From contig JALXCE010000272.1 of NCBI GenBank assembly GCA_026991055.1, positions 1 through 13,416 of the forward strand: 13,416 nucleotides of DNA. The letters are read 5' to 3'. Numbering within the stretch: the stretch's first letter is position 1; every line of letters starts with the position of its first letter. The notes beneath the pieces are model-generated. The model did not search any database and had not been told where the DNA came from. It saw only the letters and a list, made by a program, of their open reading frames with translations. Positions 1 to 9,200 of this stretch are shown piece after piece. The position numbers and the translations under genes are program-made. Source of the stretch: Caldifarciminota bacterium (GTDB lineage: Bacteria; Hydrothermota; Hydrothermia; B15-G9; WFZT01).

Positions 1-1002
1 CTTTTGGCTGTTCCTCCACAAAATCTTAAAAGAATTTTTCAATCGCCAGGCCCCATCTACGATCCACAGGGAGAGGAAGAGGATTACTGGAACTGGAAAG
101 AGCCGCTCCTTTCAGCTGGGTTCACACAGGATGACATTGTAATTAATACCTTTTCTTACCATCTATCACCAGCAGGAATAATGTTTGACGAGGGGCTCAG
201 GTCCATTGGGGCAACTGTGGTTCCAACTGGTGTTGGAAATACTGAGCTACAGGTTAGAATCATAAATGACCTTGGTGTAACAGGCTTTATAGGTACTCCG
301 AGCTTTCTCATGACACTTTTGAAAAAGTCTGAGGAGCTCGGCCTCAATTTTACCATTAAAAAGGCTTTTGTAACCGCTGAGCCCTTTACCCCTTCGCAGA
401 GGAAAACCTTTGAAGAGCATGGAATAAAGGCATTTCAGGGCTATGGTACAGCCGATGTGGGAGCAATTGCCTTCGAATGTGAATACCAGGAAGGTATGCA
501 CGTGATTGAAAATCTTATTCTCGAAATTGTTGACCCATCAACCGGGAAGCAACTGCCACCCGGGGAAGTGGGAGAGGTCGTTGTTACTCTGTTTAATAAA
601 ACTTATCCGCTGATCAGATTTGGAACCGGTGACCTATCCAGGCTTCTTGAAGAGCCATGTAAGTGTGGAAGGGAAACAGAAAGAATCGCTGGTTTTATGG
701 GAAGAATTGGCGATGCCGTGAAGGTTAGAGGTATGTTTATTCATCCGGGCCAGATTGCTGGCGTGTTGAAACGATATGAAATTTTTGCTGACTTTGTCGC
801 AGAGGTCACACGTGAAGGTGAGAGGGACTTTCTAAAACTGCAGGTGGAAGCTACGAACACCGATGAGGCTGAAAAATTGAGAGAAGAATTACTCGCGAAA
901 CTCCGGGATGTCTTAAGGGTTCGCGTAGATAAGCTTGAATTTGTTCCTTTAAATAGTGTAAAATCAGAAAAGAAAATAATTGACAAAAGGGAATGGAAAT
1001 AA
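1..1002 (+). CDS. Phenylacetate-CoA-ligase-like AMP-forming acyl-CoA synthetase, 5'-truncated by window edge
   Basis: Adenylate-forming ligase of the PaaK-like group, which activates a carboxylic acid with ATP and joins it to CoA in the cytoplasm. The frame is open from the first base. The family is usually about 430 aa, so roughly 100 N-terminal residues lie outside; the TTG at 4 is not a credible start. Counting residues from that TTG: the segment where PaaK has its SSGTTG P-loop reads SPGPIYDPQG (14-23); the substrate/AMP motif YGTADVGAIAFE is near 147; TGDLSRL near 208; a CKCG pair near 219; and the hinge motif GRIGDAVKVRGMFIHP near 234-249. The C-terminal small domain ends in a Lys-rich stretch with IIDKR near 327, where the family's catalytic lysine lies. 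The CBS gene follows 12 nt after the stop, so the two are probably co-transcribed. The altered P-loop marks a known divergent subgroup; the substrate cannot be read from sequence and may be an aryl or other organic acid. Confidence 0.9.
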   Translation, partial: LLAVPPQNLKRIFQSPGPIYDPQGEEEDYWNWKEPLLSAGFTQDDIVINTFSYHLSPAGIMFDEGLRSIGATVVPTGVGNTELQVRIINDLGVTGFIGTPSFLMTLLKKSEELGLNFTIKKAFVTAEPFTPSQRKTFEEHGIKAFQGYGTADVGAIAFECEYQEGMHVIENLILEIVDPSTGKQLPPGEVGEVVVTLFNKTYPLIRFGTGDLSRLLEEPCKCGRETERIAGFMGRIGDAVKVRGMFIHPGQIAGVLKRYEIFADFVAEVTREGERDFLKLQVEATNTDEAEKLREELLAKLRDVLRVRVDKLEFVPLNSVKSEKKIIDKREWK

Positions 1003-1014
1003 GGAGGAAATGAG

Positions 1015-1656
1015 ATGTTTGTTAAAGATGTTATGACACCAAGTCCCATAACGGTAACTCCAGACACCCTCGTGATTGACGCCGAGAAGACCATGAGGGA
1101 AAACAAAATCCGCGCTCTACCTGTGGTGAAGGGAGACAAGCTCGTCGGGATCGTTACCATAAACACCCTGAGAGAGGCAATGCCCTCTAAAGTCACCACC
1201 CTGAGCCAGCACGAAATTCAGTATCTTTTACTCAAGCTGAAAGTTGAAGATGTGATGACCAGAAATCCTATAACAGTCAACGAGAATGCTCTGCTCGAGG
1301 AAGCCGCAATTCTGATGAACAAGTACAGAATCGGGCACCTACCTGTTCTAAACGACGAAAAGAAGTTAGTGGGAATAATCACGGAAACAGACATATTCAA
1401 AACCATGATCAAAATCCTCGGACTTGAGGAAGAGGGTATAAGGCTGACCATTGAGGATGTTCCTGTCGAGGCTGGTAAGATTGCCGATATCGTGTGTACA
1501 ATCTCTCAGTTCAATCCTTTGATTTTGAGTCTTACAACCTTAATGTCACCGGATAAGAAAAAGAGAACCATTGTGATGAGGATCAAAGTTGCAAACCCTG
1601 ATAGAGTATTCTCTACTCTAAGAGACAAAGGATACAAACTTTTCGTAAAATATTAG
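1015..1656 (+). CDS. AcuB-like regulatory protein: two CBS domains plus C-terminal ACT-like domain
   Basis: Cytoplasmic 213-aa protein with a tandem CBS pair, a module that typically binds adenine nucleotides. CBS1 covers about residues 4-57 (opening VKDVMTPSPITV, closing LVGIVTINTLREA). CBS2 covers about 75-135 (VEDVMTRNPITV ... LVGIITETDIFKTM). The tail from about 150 has the ACT-like pattern seen in AcuB-type proteins (GKIADIVCTISQFN ... TIVMRIKVANPDRVFSTLRDKGYKL). The ATG start is supported by GGAGG at 1003-1007, seven bases upstream. It sits 12 nt behind the acyl-CoA ligase stop, so an energy-sensing or amino-acid-sensing role toward that enzyme is plausible but inferred. AcuB was named for acetoin use in Bacillus; homologues occur beside many acyl-CoA ligase and oxidoreductase genes, so the symbol is not assigned. 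Confidence 0.9.
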   Translation: MFVKDVMTPSPITVTPDTLVIDAEKTMRENKIRALPVVKGDKLVGIVTINTLREAMPSKVTTLSQHEIQYLLLKLKVEDVMTRNPITVNENALLEEAAILMNKYRIGHLPVLNDEKKLVGIITETDIFKTMIKILGLEEEGIRLTIEDVPVEAGKIADIVCTISQFNPLILSLTTLMSPDKKKRTIVMRIKVANPDRVFSTLRDKGYKLFVKY

Positions 1657-1660
1657 CATT

Positions 1661-1688
1661 TGCGGGAGCTTTCCGGCTCCCGCATTTT
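1661..1688 (+). terminator. Intrinsic terminator between convergent genes
   Basis: Perfect 9-bp stem (1661-1669 TGCGGGAGC with 1676-1684 GCTCCCGCA), a 6-nt loop and TTTT at 1685-1688, starting 4 nt after the CBS stop codon. The last T of the run is also the first base of the opposing gene's stop codon. The minus-strand side of the hairpin is not followed by a T-run, so it may stop minus-strand transcripts less well. Confidence 0.8.
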
Positions 1689-4600
1689 CAATTCAGCAGA
1701 ATCAATTTCCTGACAGATTGTTTGTCACCTGATACCCGGATAAAATAAATTCCCGCTTTCAAGCTTCTTAAGTTAATCCTCCATCTATAATACCCGGCAT
1801 TAAAGAATTTTCTGTAATTTCGTACCACTCGACCGGCAATATCGTAAACCTTCACATTTATAATTTGTGCAGCTGGAATGGACATACTTAATTCTGCTGT
1901 TCCAAAAGATGGATTGGGATAAACAGAAAGTAACCTGAACCTCGTGGGAACTGGCATCGGATTGCTGGAAATTGAAACCCTTATTTCATTAGAATAGTCA
2001 CTTTCATTTCCTGAATAATCGTAGGATGTTACAGCGAAATAGTAAACGTCAGTCGGGTCAAGACCCGGAAACCTATAAACCGTATCCGAACATTCAATAG
2101 GTGAGGCTGGAAATCCTGCGAATCGTCCACTGTATGGTGGACCTGAAGAATCCACATCATAATAGACTCTGTAGCCCGCGACATCCCGTTCACTCACCAT
2201 CTCCCAGCTGAGTACAAGTGTTGTATCATCCCATGTAGCTGACAAATTAGATGGTGGTTGTGGAGAAATCGAATCAACAAAGATTATCGTCGTATCTCCG
2301 CTGGCATGGCCATAAATATTGGAAACACGCACTATCGCCCGAGCCCCAAGTGAAGGTGCAAGTATGTCAAAGGATATTACCCCATTTGTCGGTAATATCT
2401 GCACTCCGTCCATCAGGGTATCGGCATCCTGATTTAGTATGAAACCAGCAGATGTGCTCACGGTAAAGAGAGAGGAAGCCAAACTACCGTCGTTATTTCT
2501 GACAGTATCTGTCGAGAAATGGACAATCGTGTTTGAATCTGCCGGAGCGCTAATTCTGTCAGGATAAATATGGAATCCCATATCCGGGAATGCCGGGGCA
2601 AGGGTAAATGTTCCAAGCTCGGATATTCCAGCGATTACTCTATTACCTGATGTATCAATAACTCCACCTAAACACCTCCATTTCAATGAATCTTCGTCCC
2701 ACATATACATTTTCAGATCAGATTCATCAAAGCCGCTGACTTCCGAATCAGCATAGGCAATTTCAAAAGCAGAGGGTGCGTTTAACCTTCTCCCATGGGG
2801 GACAAGTCTGAAAAAACCGCCTATTCCATAGTCGAAACCCGTGCTCTTCCTTGCTTCATTTTTAATAGCTGTGAGCAAGGCCCTGTTTTCTTCTGGAACA
2901 CCCTTATCTCCTGTCCAATTCCATATGGTTCCACCAACCCTTGTGCCAGTACCAAGAGCTCCCTCACCAAGATGCAGGGTACCATTTCCAAGGCCCATTA
3001 TTAACGAGTCTCCACCCGGCATATTGGCAACAAACTGTGACAGATATTGAGTCCAGAACGTAGTAGGCACGCTTCTCAAAATATTCCCTGGTAGATTTCT
3101 GGCGTCTGTCCACGTAGATGTGTAATTATCTGGATGATATTCTTCGAGAACGTAGTAATGCCAGGGTTTGTATACGCCTTTAGACGTCAAAATTCTCCTG
3201 AAATATCTAAGGTCATTTTGAATAGAAAATCCTGCTGAAACAGCTTCAATTCCGATATTAACAGAAATATCAAAAAGCTGAGTGGTCCTGAAAGTATCCG
3301 CATAGGTTTCACATGTTATCTGCAGACCCAGTGAATCTGATATATTTGCAAGTTGATTGGCAAATTCAAAAAAGGCCCTTGCAATGGTATTTCCATTCAA
3401 TGTTAGCGTGTCCCCGAGAGAATCAAAAACTGTTCGTGAGAGGTTACGTAATAAACTTACATCTTGCAAAATTGAGGAAAGTGATTCAGGAAAAGGACCA
3501 AATTTAAAAACAACCCCTTCGTTGTATCCACGGTTGCCGTTTACAATCTCTTTTTGAGCTTCAAGATAAACTTCAAATGAATCATTAAAAGTTTCTAACC
3601 CCGATGAGAGTTTAAGGGTTCCATCAAAATCGAAACCTGCATCAAAACTCCAGAAGTTTATCAAATTGATCAAATCACTGGTTACCTGATTCTCTCCCCA
3701 TGGCTCATCAAATGTTAAACCGGAGATTCCAGCCCCAAACTGAAGACTTGCAATCAACCCTGTCCCTAACCTGAAAGTGTCAGCCGCTGATTCTGCCTGC
3801 CACCGTCCCTCTACCCTGCCACTTAAATCTGCTCCCATCTGTAATAAGTTGTAAAAAATTGGAGCACCTATTCCAAAATCAATACCTGCTGAAGCGTTTA
3901 CGCCGGTGAAAATGCCACCTCCTTTTCTTACAACATGATTGTTAAGGGTCATTAGATCAAGACCGCCTATGAGGGCGGTATAAATCATTTGAGTAGTTGG
4001 TTCCAGAATGAGGGGGCGAGGGTCAAAGAACAAAGCCAATGCCGCTATCTGGTCTGATAGAGAGTCAAGAGGATAGTGGAATCTGTACTCATCCCTGCTA
4101 AATCCCCCTGTATAACCGGTAACTCCAGCCCCTGCAAATCCACCGAGAGTATTACCATTTAAAGATACTTCCACTCCGCCACCAGCCGAGGCACCTCCAC
4201 TGAGACCGAGTTCATAGGTCCTTCCTACCACCAGACTATCAGGATTCCGCTTTTTGCTGATGTAACCGAGGAATGTCGAGCCATTTACCCATCCACCAAG
4301 GTCCACCCCAAGGACTTCCGCCGAGCCACCTTCTCCTCTGGTATAGTAAAGAGCACGGAAGTACCTTCTGTCTGTAACCCGAACATCAAAAGGCAGGCTA
4401 TCTGAAGGTATTGCACCCACTACACTTGTAACATACCCCACCGCACTGTCTCCCGGTTCCCCTATTTTCTCTGCATCAATTGGCACCTGAATTATTCCAT
4501 CTTCATCTGCCTGTAAATATTTTTCAAGATAAAACGTATCCTGAGTCTGAAATCCCACTGTAAGCCACGAAAATGATAGATTTGTGCCTGTAGAATCTGT

Positions 4601-5926
4601 AAGAAGGTAGTAATGATAGCCCATCCCTCCCTGCATTATTTCATGATAAGGGGGATTTGGATCGGCAGGAGGTAGTGTCAAATAAGGTGTTGGATGGTCC
4701 CATTGTCCATAAACTGCAATAATTCCGTTACGGTCATAATCCGGATATTCGTGAGAAAATTTATAGCTGATAGCGAGTTTATCATGCCCATCTCCGGTGT
4801 AATCCCTTAAACCTGTTAAATTATTAATTTCTCTATAGAAAGCCTCATCGTCGTTTATGACTAAATCAGGGATAGAATCGAATCCCGGTCCACTGAAAAA
4901 AGTCCAGATAGCGTACCGTTGATATAAATAAGGGGCATTGGAATCTGCATATACTTTCATGGCAATATCATCAATTCCATCGCCATTGAAATCTCCAACT
5001 GCAGGAATACATGTAGGCATGCATATAACGTCTAAACGTGTATTCAACGAATCATCAAATGTTATAAGTGTATCAGATGGGGATGAATGCCAATAGTACA
5101 CTATAAAATATCCGTGCAAAAGATCCGAGTCAATTGATATAAAGTCTTCATACTGATCGTGGTCTAATTTTAGTGGAATGATTTTGGTACTGCCATGAAA
5201 ATTCCAAGCTCTTAATTTTACATCCGGTATATCATCCATGGTTGGACCTCCAAAATAAACAGCTCCTTCGCCAGATGGTAGACTGCTATCAAAAGTTGCT
5301 ATTACATCCATATAGCCGTCACCATTGTAATCGACTTCACTTACATAGATACCTGAACTTGGAAGATAAAAATCAGGTAAAGTGTCCATATTCGGACCAC
5401 CGTAATAGATATATCCGTAGTCAACTACAAGGTCTCCATAGCCATCTCCATTTATATCACCCCGACAGAAAAATTCACGATGAGCCCCCCAATCCCAAGG
5501 GTAATGCATGCATAAATCCGGGATAGTATCAGCATTTTCGCCCCCAAAATAAATCTTTAACTCTGCAGGAGAAAAGTGATCAGATTTGAAAAATATACCC
5601 ACTTCATCATATCCATCTCCATTCATATCTCGGAGAAATCGTGCGTCGTGTCCATAAGAAGGGATACTCCGATAATTTATACTCCAAGAAGGATTTATAT
5701 CTGGAAATGTTCCTCCGTAAAAAACAAAGGAACCCAATTTTGTATTCGCAATTAAATCCATAACTCCATCACCGTTGAAATCTCCACCACCCCTCATTAT
5801 CGAACCAAAATAACGGTAATGAGCAGTGTCCTGGGAGGGTGAATGTATGATTGTTACAAGATCAAAGTTCTGTGAGTGGAGGGAACTTACAAAAATGGCA
5901 AAAACAAAAATTTTTTTGTAAATCAT
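1688..5926 (-). CDS. Secreted seven-blade FG-GAP propeller protein with Fn3 domain and T9SS type A sorting domain
   Basis: A 1412-aa exported protein. A signal peptide is visible at residues 1-19 (MIYKKIFVFAIFVSSLHSQ). Seven FG-GAP/VCBS-type blades follow, with Ca-binding loops near residues 50 (GDFNGDGVMD), 96 (DMNGDGYDE), 155 (GDINGDGYGD), 197 (VDYNGDGYMD), 250 (degenerate LDHDQYED), 309 (GDFNGDGIDD) and 372 (DYTGDGHDK), alternating with YFGGxxxDxIPD segments. This count fits an integrin-alpha-like propeller. Residues about 430-1050 are Gly-rich and beta-rich and I do not recognise them. A segment with SEVSGFDESDLKMYMWDED lies near 1060-1110. An Fn3 domain spans about 1222-1317 and a T9SS sorting domain 1328-1412 (VYPNPSFGTAEL ... 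VKVYDIAGRVV ... LKAGIYFIRVSG ... KLILLN). The start has GGGAGG about 4 nt upstream. It is divergent from the fibre operon. Surface attachment or ligand binding is likely; the specific role is unknown. Confidence 0.9.
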   Translation of the reverse strand: MIYKKIFVFAIFVSSLHSQNFDLVTIIHSPSQDTAHYRYFGSIMRGGGDFNGDGVMDLIANTKLGSFVFYGGTFPDINPSWSINYRSIPSYGHDARFLRDMNGDGYDEVGIFFKSDHFSPAELKIYFGGENADTIPDLCMHYPWDWGAHREFFCRGDINGDGYGDLVVDYGYIYYGGPNMDTLPDFYLPSSGIYVSEVDYNGDGYMDVIATFDSSLPSGEGAVYFGGPTMDDIPDVKLRAWNFHGSTKIIPLKLDHDQYEDFISIDSDLLHGYFIVYYWHSSPSDTLITFDDSLNTRLDVICMPTCIPAVGDFNGDGIDDIAMKVYADSNAPYLYQRYAIWTFFSGPGFDSIPDLVINDDEAFYREINNLTGLRDYTGDGHDKLAISYKFSHEYPDYDRNGIIAVYGQWDHPTPYLTLPPADPNPPYHEIMQGGMGYHYYLLTDSTGTNLSFSWLTVGFQTQDTFYLEKYLQADEDGIIQVPIDAEKIGEPGDSAVGYVTSVVGAIPSDSLPFDVRVTDRRYFRALYYTRGEGGSAEVLGVDLGGWVNGSTFLGYISKKRNPDSLVVGRTYELGLSGGASAGGGVEVSLNGNTLGGFAGAGVTGYTGGFSRDEYRFHYPLDSLSDQIAALALFFDPRPLILEPTTQMIYTALIGGLDLMTLNNHVVRKGGGIFTGVNASAGIDFGIGAPIFYNLLQMGADLSGRVEGRWQAESAADTFRLGTGLIASLQFGAGISGLTFDEPWGENQVTSDLINLINFWSFDAGFDFDGTLKLSSGLETFNDSFEVYLEAQKEIVNGNRGYNEGVVFKFGPFPESLSSILQDVSLLRNLSRTVFDSLGDTLTLNGNTIARAFFEFANQLANISDSLGLQITCETYADTFRTTQLFDISVNIGIEAVSAGFSIQNDLRYFRRILTSKGVYKPWHYYVLEEYHPDNYTSTWTDARNLPGNILRSVPTTFWTQYLSQFVANMPGGDSLIMGLGNGTLHLGEGALGTGTRVGGTIWNWTGDKGVPEENRALLTAIKNEARKSTGFDYGIGGFFRLVPHGRRLNAPSAFEIAYADSEVSGFDESDLKMYMWDEDSLKWRCLGGVIDTSGNRVIAGISELGTFTLAPAFPDMGFHIYPDRISAPADSNTIVHFSTDTVRNNDGSLASSLFTVSTSAGFILNQDADTLMDGVQILPTNGVISFDILAPSLGARAIVRVSNIYGHASGDTTIIFVDSISPQPPSNLSATWDDTTLVLSWEMVSERDVAGYRVYYDVDSSGPPYSGRFAGFPASPIECSDTVYRFPGLDPTDVYYFAVTSYDYSGNESDYSNEIRVSISSNPMPVPTRFRLLSVYPNPSFGTAELSMSIPAAQIINVKVYDIAGRVVRNYRKFFNAGYYRWRINLRSLKAGIYFIRVSGDKQSVRKLILLN

Positions 5927-6004
5927 ATAACCTCCCTTTTCCTGAATTTTGGTAAAATTTTATTCTAAAGTCATTTACCAATTAATTAAAGTGCAATATG
6001 GCTT

Positions 6005-6032
6005 ATTATAAAAATTTCAAATCCCTTGACAA
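6005..6032 (-). promoter_or_regulatory. Predicted promoter of the FG-GAP gene
   Basis: Read on the minus strand: -35 TTGTCA (6032-6027, 5 of 6 consensus), a 16-nt spacer, then an exact -10 TATAAT (6010-6005). This predicts a start of transcription near 5998 and a leader of about 70 nt before the ATG at 5926. The sigma-70-type consensus is assumed to hold in this organism; in some T9SS bacteria (Bacteroidetes) the promoter consensus differs, which lowers confidence. Confidence 0.5.
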
Positions 6033-6110
6033 GCCAAAGTGATTTTCTTCGCAAGAAATGCTTCATGGTAGCTTGTGAAGGAGATAATTCTCTAATAGAA
6101 TCAAATTTAC

Positions 6111-6140
6111 TTGACAGTTGTTTTTTAACGGATTTAAGAT
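6111..6140 (+). promoter_or_regulatory. Predicted promoter of the fibre operon
   Basis: Exact -35 TTGACA at 6111-6116, an 18-nt spacer, and -10 TAAGAT at 6135-6140 (5 of 6). The predicted start near 6147 gives a leader of about 65 nt to the ATG at 6213. Together with the minus-strand promoter it accounts for the divergent transcription from this 286-bp gap. Confidence 0.55.
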
Positions 6141-6153
6141 AATTTTTTTATTT

Positions 6154-6182
6154 TCCTCCGGAAATCCGGTAGGAATATTCCT
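6154..6182 (+). promoter_or_regulatory. Overlapping leader hairpin and 12-bp palindrome ahead of the fibre gene
   Basis: TCCTCCGG (6154-6161) can pair with CCGG (6166-6169) and AGGA (6171-6174), with loop AAAT and a bulged T. The same AGGA also opens a perfect 12-bp palindrome, AGGAATATTCCT (6171-6182). The two structures cannot form together. The palindrome could be a protein site or an RNA hairpin; nothing shows which. The hairpin also hides the only SD-like sequence that could serve a TTG start at 6183. Confidence 0.35.
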
Positions 6183-6212
6183 TTGCTCTTTCAATTCAAT
6201 AGGAGGTGCTAT

Positions 6213-9200
6213 ATGGTGGGTATAGTGCTCGTGTTAATGGCGGTCCAGCCGCTATTAACACCCAAAACACATCTCATAAAAAAGCAGGAGGGAATAAAAT
6301 CTGTCCCTCACACTATAAACTATCAGGGATATCTGACTACCTCTGGTGGCAATCCTGTAAGCGATACCCTGAACATGGTATTTGCCCTCTACAGAACCCA
6401 AAATGGCGGAAATGCCCTCTGGGAAAGTCCCCAAATGAATGTCCCTGTTCTCAACGGTGTGTTCAATGTGATTCTCGGAGAAAATACCCGGATACCTGAT
6501 TCGGTGTTTAACGGCAGTGATGTCTGGCTTGAGATAAGGATAAATGGTACTCCATTGACTCCAAGACAGAAGGTTGTGAGTGTTGGATACAGTTACAGGT
6601 CGATAAATTCTGATTATGCGGCAGATGCAGGTCATGCTGTCAATGCTGACACGACGAGGTATGCTATACATGCTGATACTGCAAGTTACGCAGCTAATGC
6701 TACACATGCTGACACAGCGAATTACTCTACGAATGCTGGTCACGCCGTTCAAGCTGACACTTCTGGTTACGCATTCAACGCTGATACTGCCAATTTTGCA
6801 ATTAATGCAGGACACTCCACCACTTCTGACACTACAAATTACGCAGAGAATGCGGGTCATGCAATTAATGCAGACACTGCTGGTTATACTGAGCACGCAG
6901 ATACTGCCAGCTTCGCTGCTAATAGTGCTCACTCTGTGACTGCTGACACAGCGGCTTATGCAATGAATGCAGTCCATGCATTCATATCTGACACAGCGGC
7001 TTATGCGGTGCATTCTGATAGTGCAGGTTATGCAGCAAATGCAGGCTATACCGCCCATTCTGACACTGCAAATTATGCATTGAATGCCGAACATGCCTTC
7101 AATGCTGATACCGCTGGTTACGCGATGCATGCGGACACTACAACTTACGCAATCAATGCCGGGCATGCTATCAATGCTGACACAGCGGGTTATGCAACAA
7201 ATGCAGGGCATGCCATTCATGCCGATACAGCGAGTTATACCATGCATGCTGATACTGCCAGCTTTGCTGCAAATAGTGCTCACTCTGTAACTGCTGACAC
7301 TGCGAGTTACGCTACAGGTGCTGGTCATGCCTTCACAGCTGATTCGGCTGGTACAGCCGCAAATGCAATTCATGCTGATACGGCGAACTTAGCAGCAAAT
7401 GCTACACACTCAGTAACTGCAGATACAGCTAACTATGCAGCTCATGCAAGCTATACTGATTCAGCTGGTGTAACCGCTAATGCTACTCATGCTGATACTG
7501 CTAACTTTGCTACTAATGCCGGGCATGCGGCTAATACGGATACGGCAGGTTATTCGGTGAATGCTGGTCATGCAATTAATACGGACACGGCGAGCTATGC
7601 CATGCATGCTGATACTGCGAGTTTTTCCACTCATTCAATCACAGCGGACACGGCGTTGTTTGCCCATGTTGACAGTGTAAGCTTTGCGTCATCTGCCCAC
7701 CACGCGGATACAGCGACTCATGCCCTCGTTGCAGATACAACCTACCACTATATCAATCAGTTTACGCATGCGGACACGGCTGATTTTGCGATGCATGCCG
7801 CTGTTGCGGACACTGTTTATCACATGATTGGACAGACCACCCATGCTCAAACTGCGGACACAGCAGGTTATGCCACAAATGCCGGTCATGCCACCAGTGC
7901 AGATACGGCTAATTTTGTAATAAATGCAGGACACGCTATCACAGCGGACACGGCTGGTTATGCCGTCAATTCAGACACTGCAAACTATGTGTTAAATGCT
8001 GCGCATGCTGATACGGCGGGTTATGCGACGGATGCCGGGCATACCGTCATTGCCGACACAGCGGGATTTGCTTTGTATGGCGATACATCGAATTATGCGG
8101 CGAGTGCAATGCATGCTGTTCATGCTGACACATCGGGTTATGCGGTGAGTGCTGGTCATGCTTTTACTGCTGACTCAGCTAATTATGTTTCACATGCCGA
8201 TACGGCGGGATTTGCGACAAATGCCAGTCATGCTATCACTGCTGACACTGCGAGCTATGCAACGAGTGCAGGTCATGCGGTGACTGCGGATACATCGGGC
8301 TATGCGACGAATACAGGTCATGCAGTTCATGCTGACACGGCGAACTATGCAGCAAATGCCGGGCATGCTGTCAATGCCGATACTGCAAGCCATGCTCTGA
8401 TTGCCGATTCGCTTGCGGGTGTGCCGCCAAGCCCGTGGAAAGTGGAAGGTAACATCATCTACCCTGTATCAAGATATGGATTGGCTATGGATGAGACTGA
8501 CACACTTTTAGGAGACAGTGCAATCACACATATCAATCTTGGCCATGGCTCAAGGACTGGCGAATCTGGGGCTAACCGCAGATATTCTGCAGTATTGAGC
8601 GGTCTCGATAATCGTTCAGAAAATGATTTTGCGGTTGTAGCAGGTGGCGAGAGTAATTCAGCTTCAGGTGATCACTCTACCGTTGGTGGCGGATATTCTA
8701 ACACAGCTTCGGGGAACTTCTCTCACGTAGGAGGTGGATGGTCAAACGCAGCGTCAGGAGCTTACTCCTTTGTCGGCGATGGAACGGTTAATAATGCTTC
8801 AGGAAGCTATGCCTTTGTGGGAGGCGGAGAAAGCAACCTTGCCTCAGGGAAATATTCCATTATTGCCGGCGGATATAACAATCGTGCCGATACGGCCTAT
8901 TCCATTGTCATCGGTGGATATGAGAACAGGGCCTCTGGCGATACATCATTTGTCGGAGGTGGCAAGGAAAACGTTGCTTCAGGTGTACTTTCATTCGTAG
9001 GAGGCGGTGCTGCTGACACAGCTTCGGGATTTGCTTCCTTCGTCGGCGGTGGATGGAACAACCGGGCTGATACGGCTTATGCTTTTATAGGCGGTGGTGC
9101 AGAAAATACAGCGTCAGGATATGGTTCCATTGTCGTTGGTGGATGGCGAAATGCGGCATCTGGAGATTATTCGTTTGTCGGAAGCGGAGATCGTGATACA

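Noticed and set aside
741..1199. 152-codon minus-strand frame over the ligase/CBS junction
   Set aside because: It overlaps two well-supported genes and has no recognisable domain.
6026..6031. TTGACA as a second plus-strand -35 box
   Set aside because: No acceptable -10 lies 16-18 nt downstream; the minus-strand reading of the same bases pairs with an exact TATAAT instead.
6183..6212. TTG at 6183 as the fibre gene start
   Set aside because: It would put the strong AGGAGGTG SD inside the coding region, and its own SD-like AGGA is tied up in a hairpin/palindrome. The added basic residues come only from translating the SD.
6255..7373. 372-codon open frame on the minus strand
   Set aside because: It is antisense to the shaft repeat. 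The repeated codons keep stops out of this frame, and the product is a low-complexity Cys/Ile/Ser/Arg string with no SD or family.
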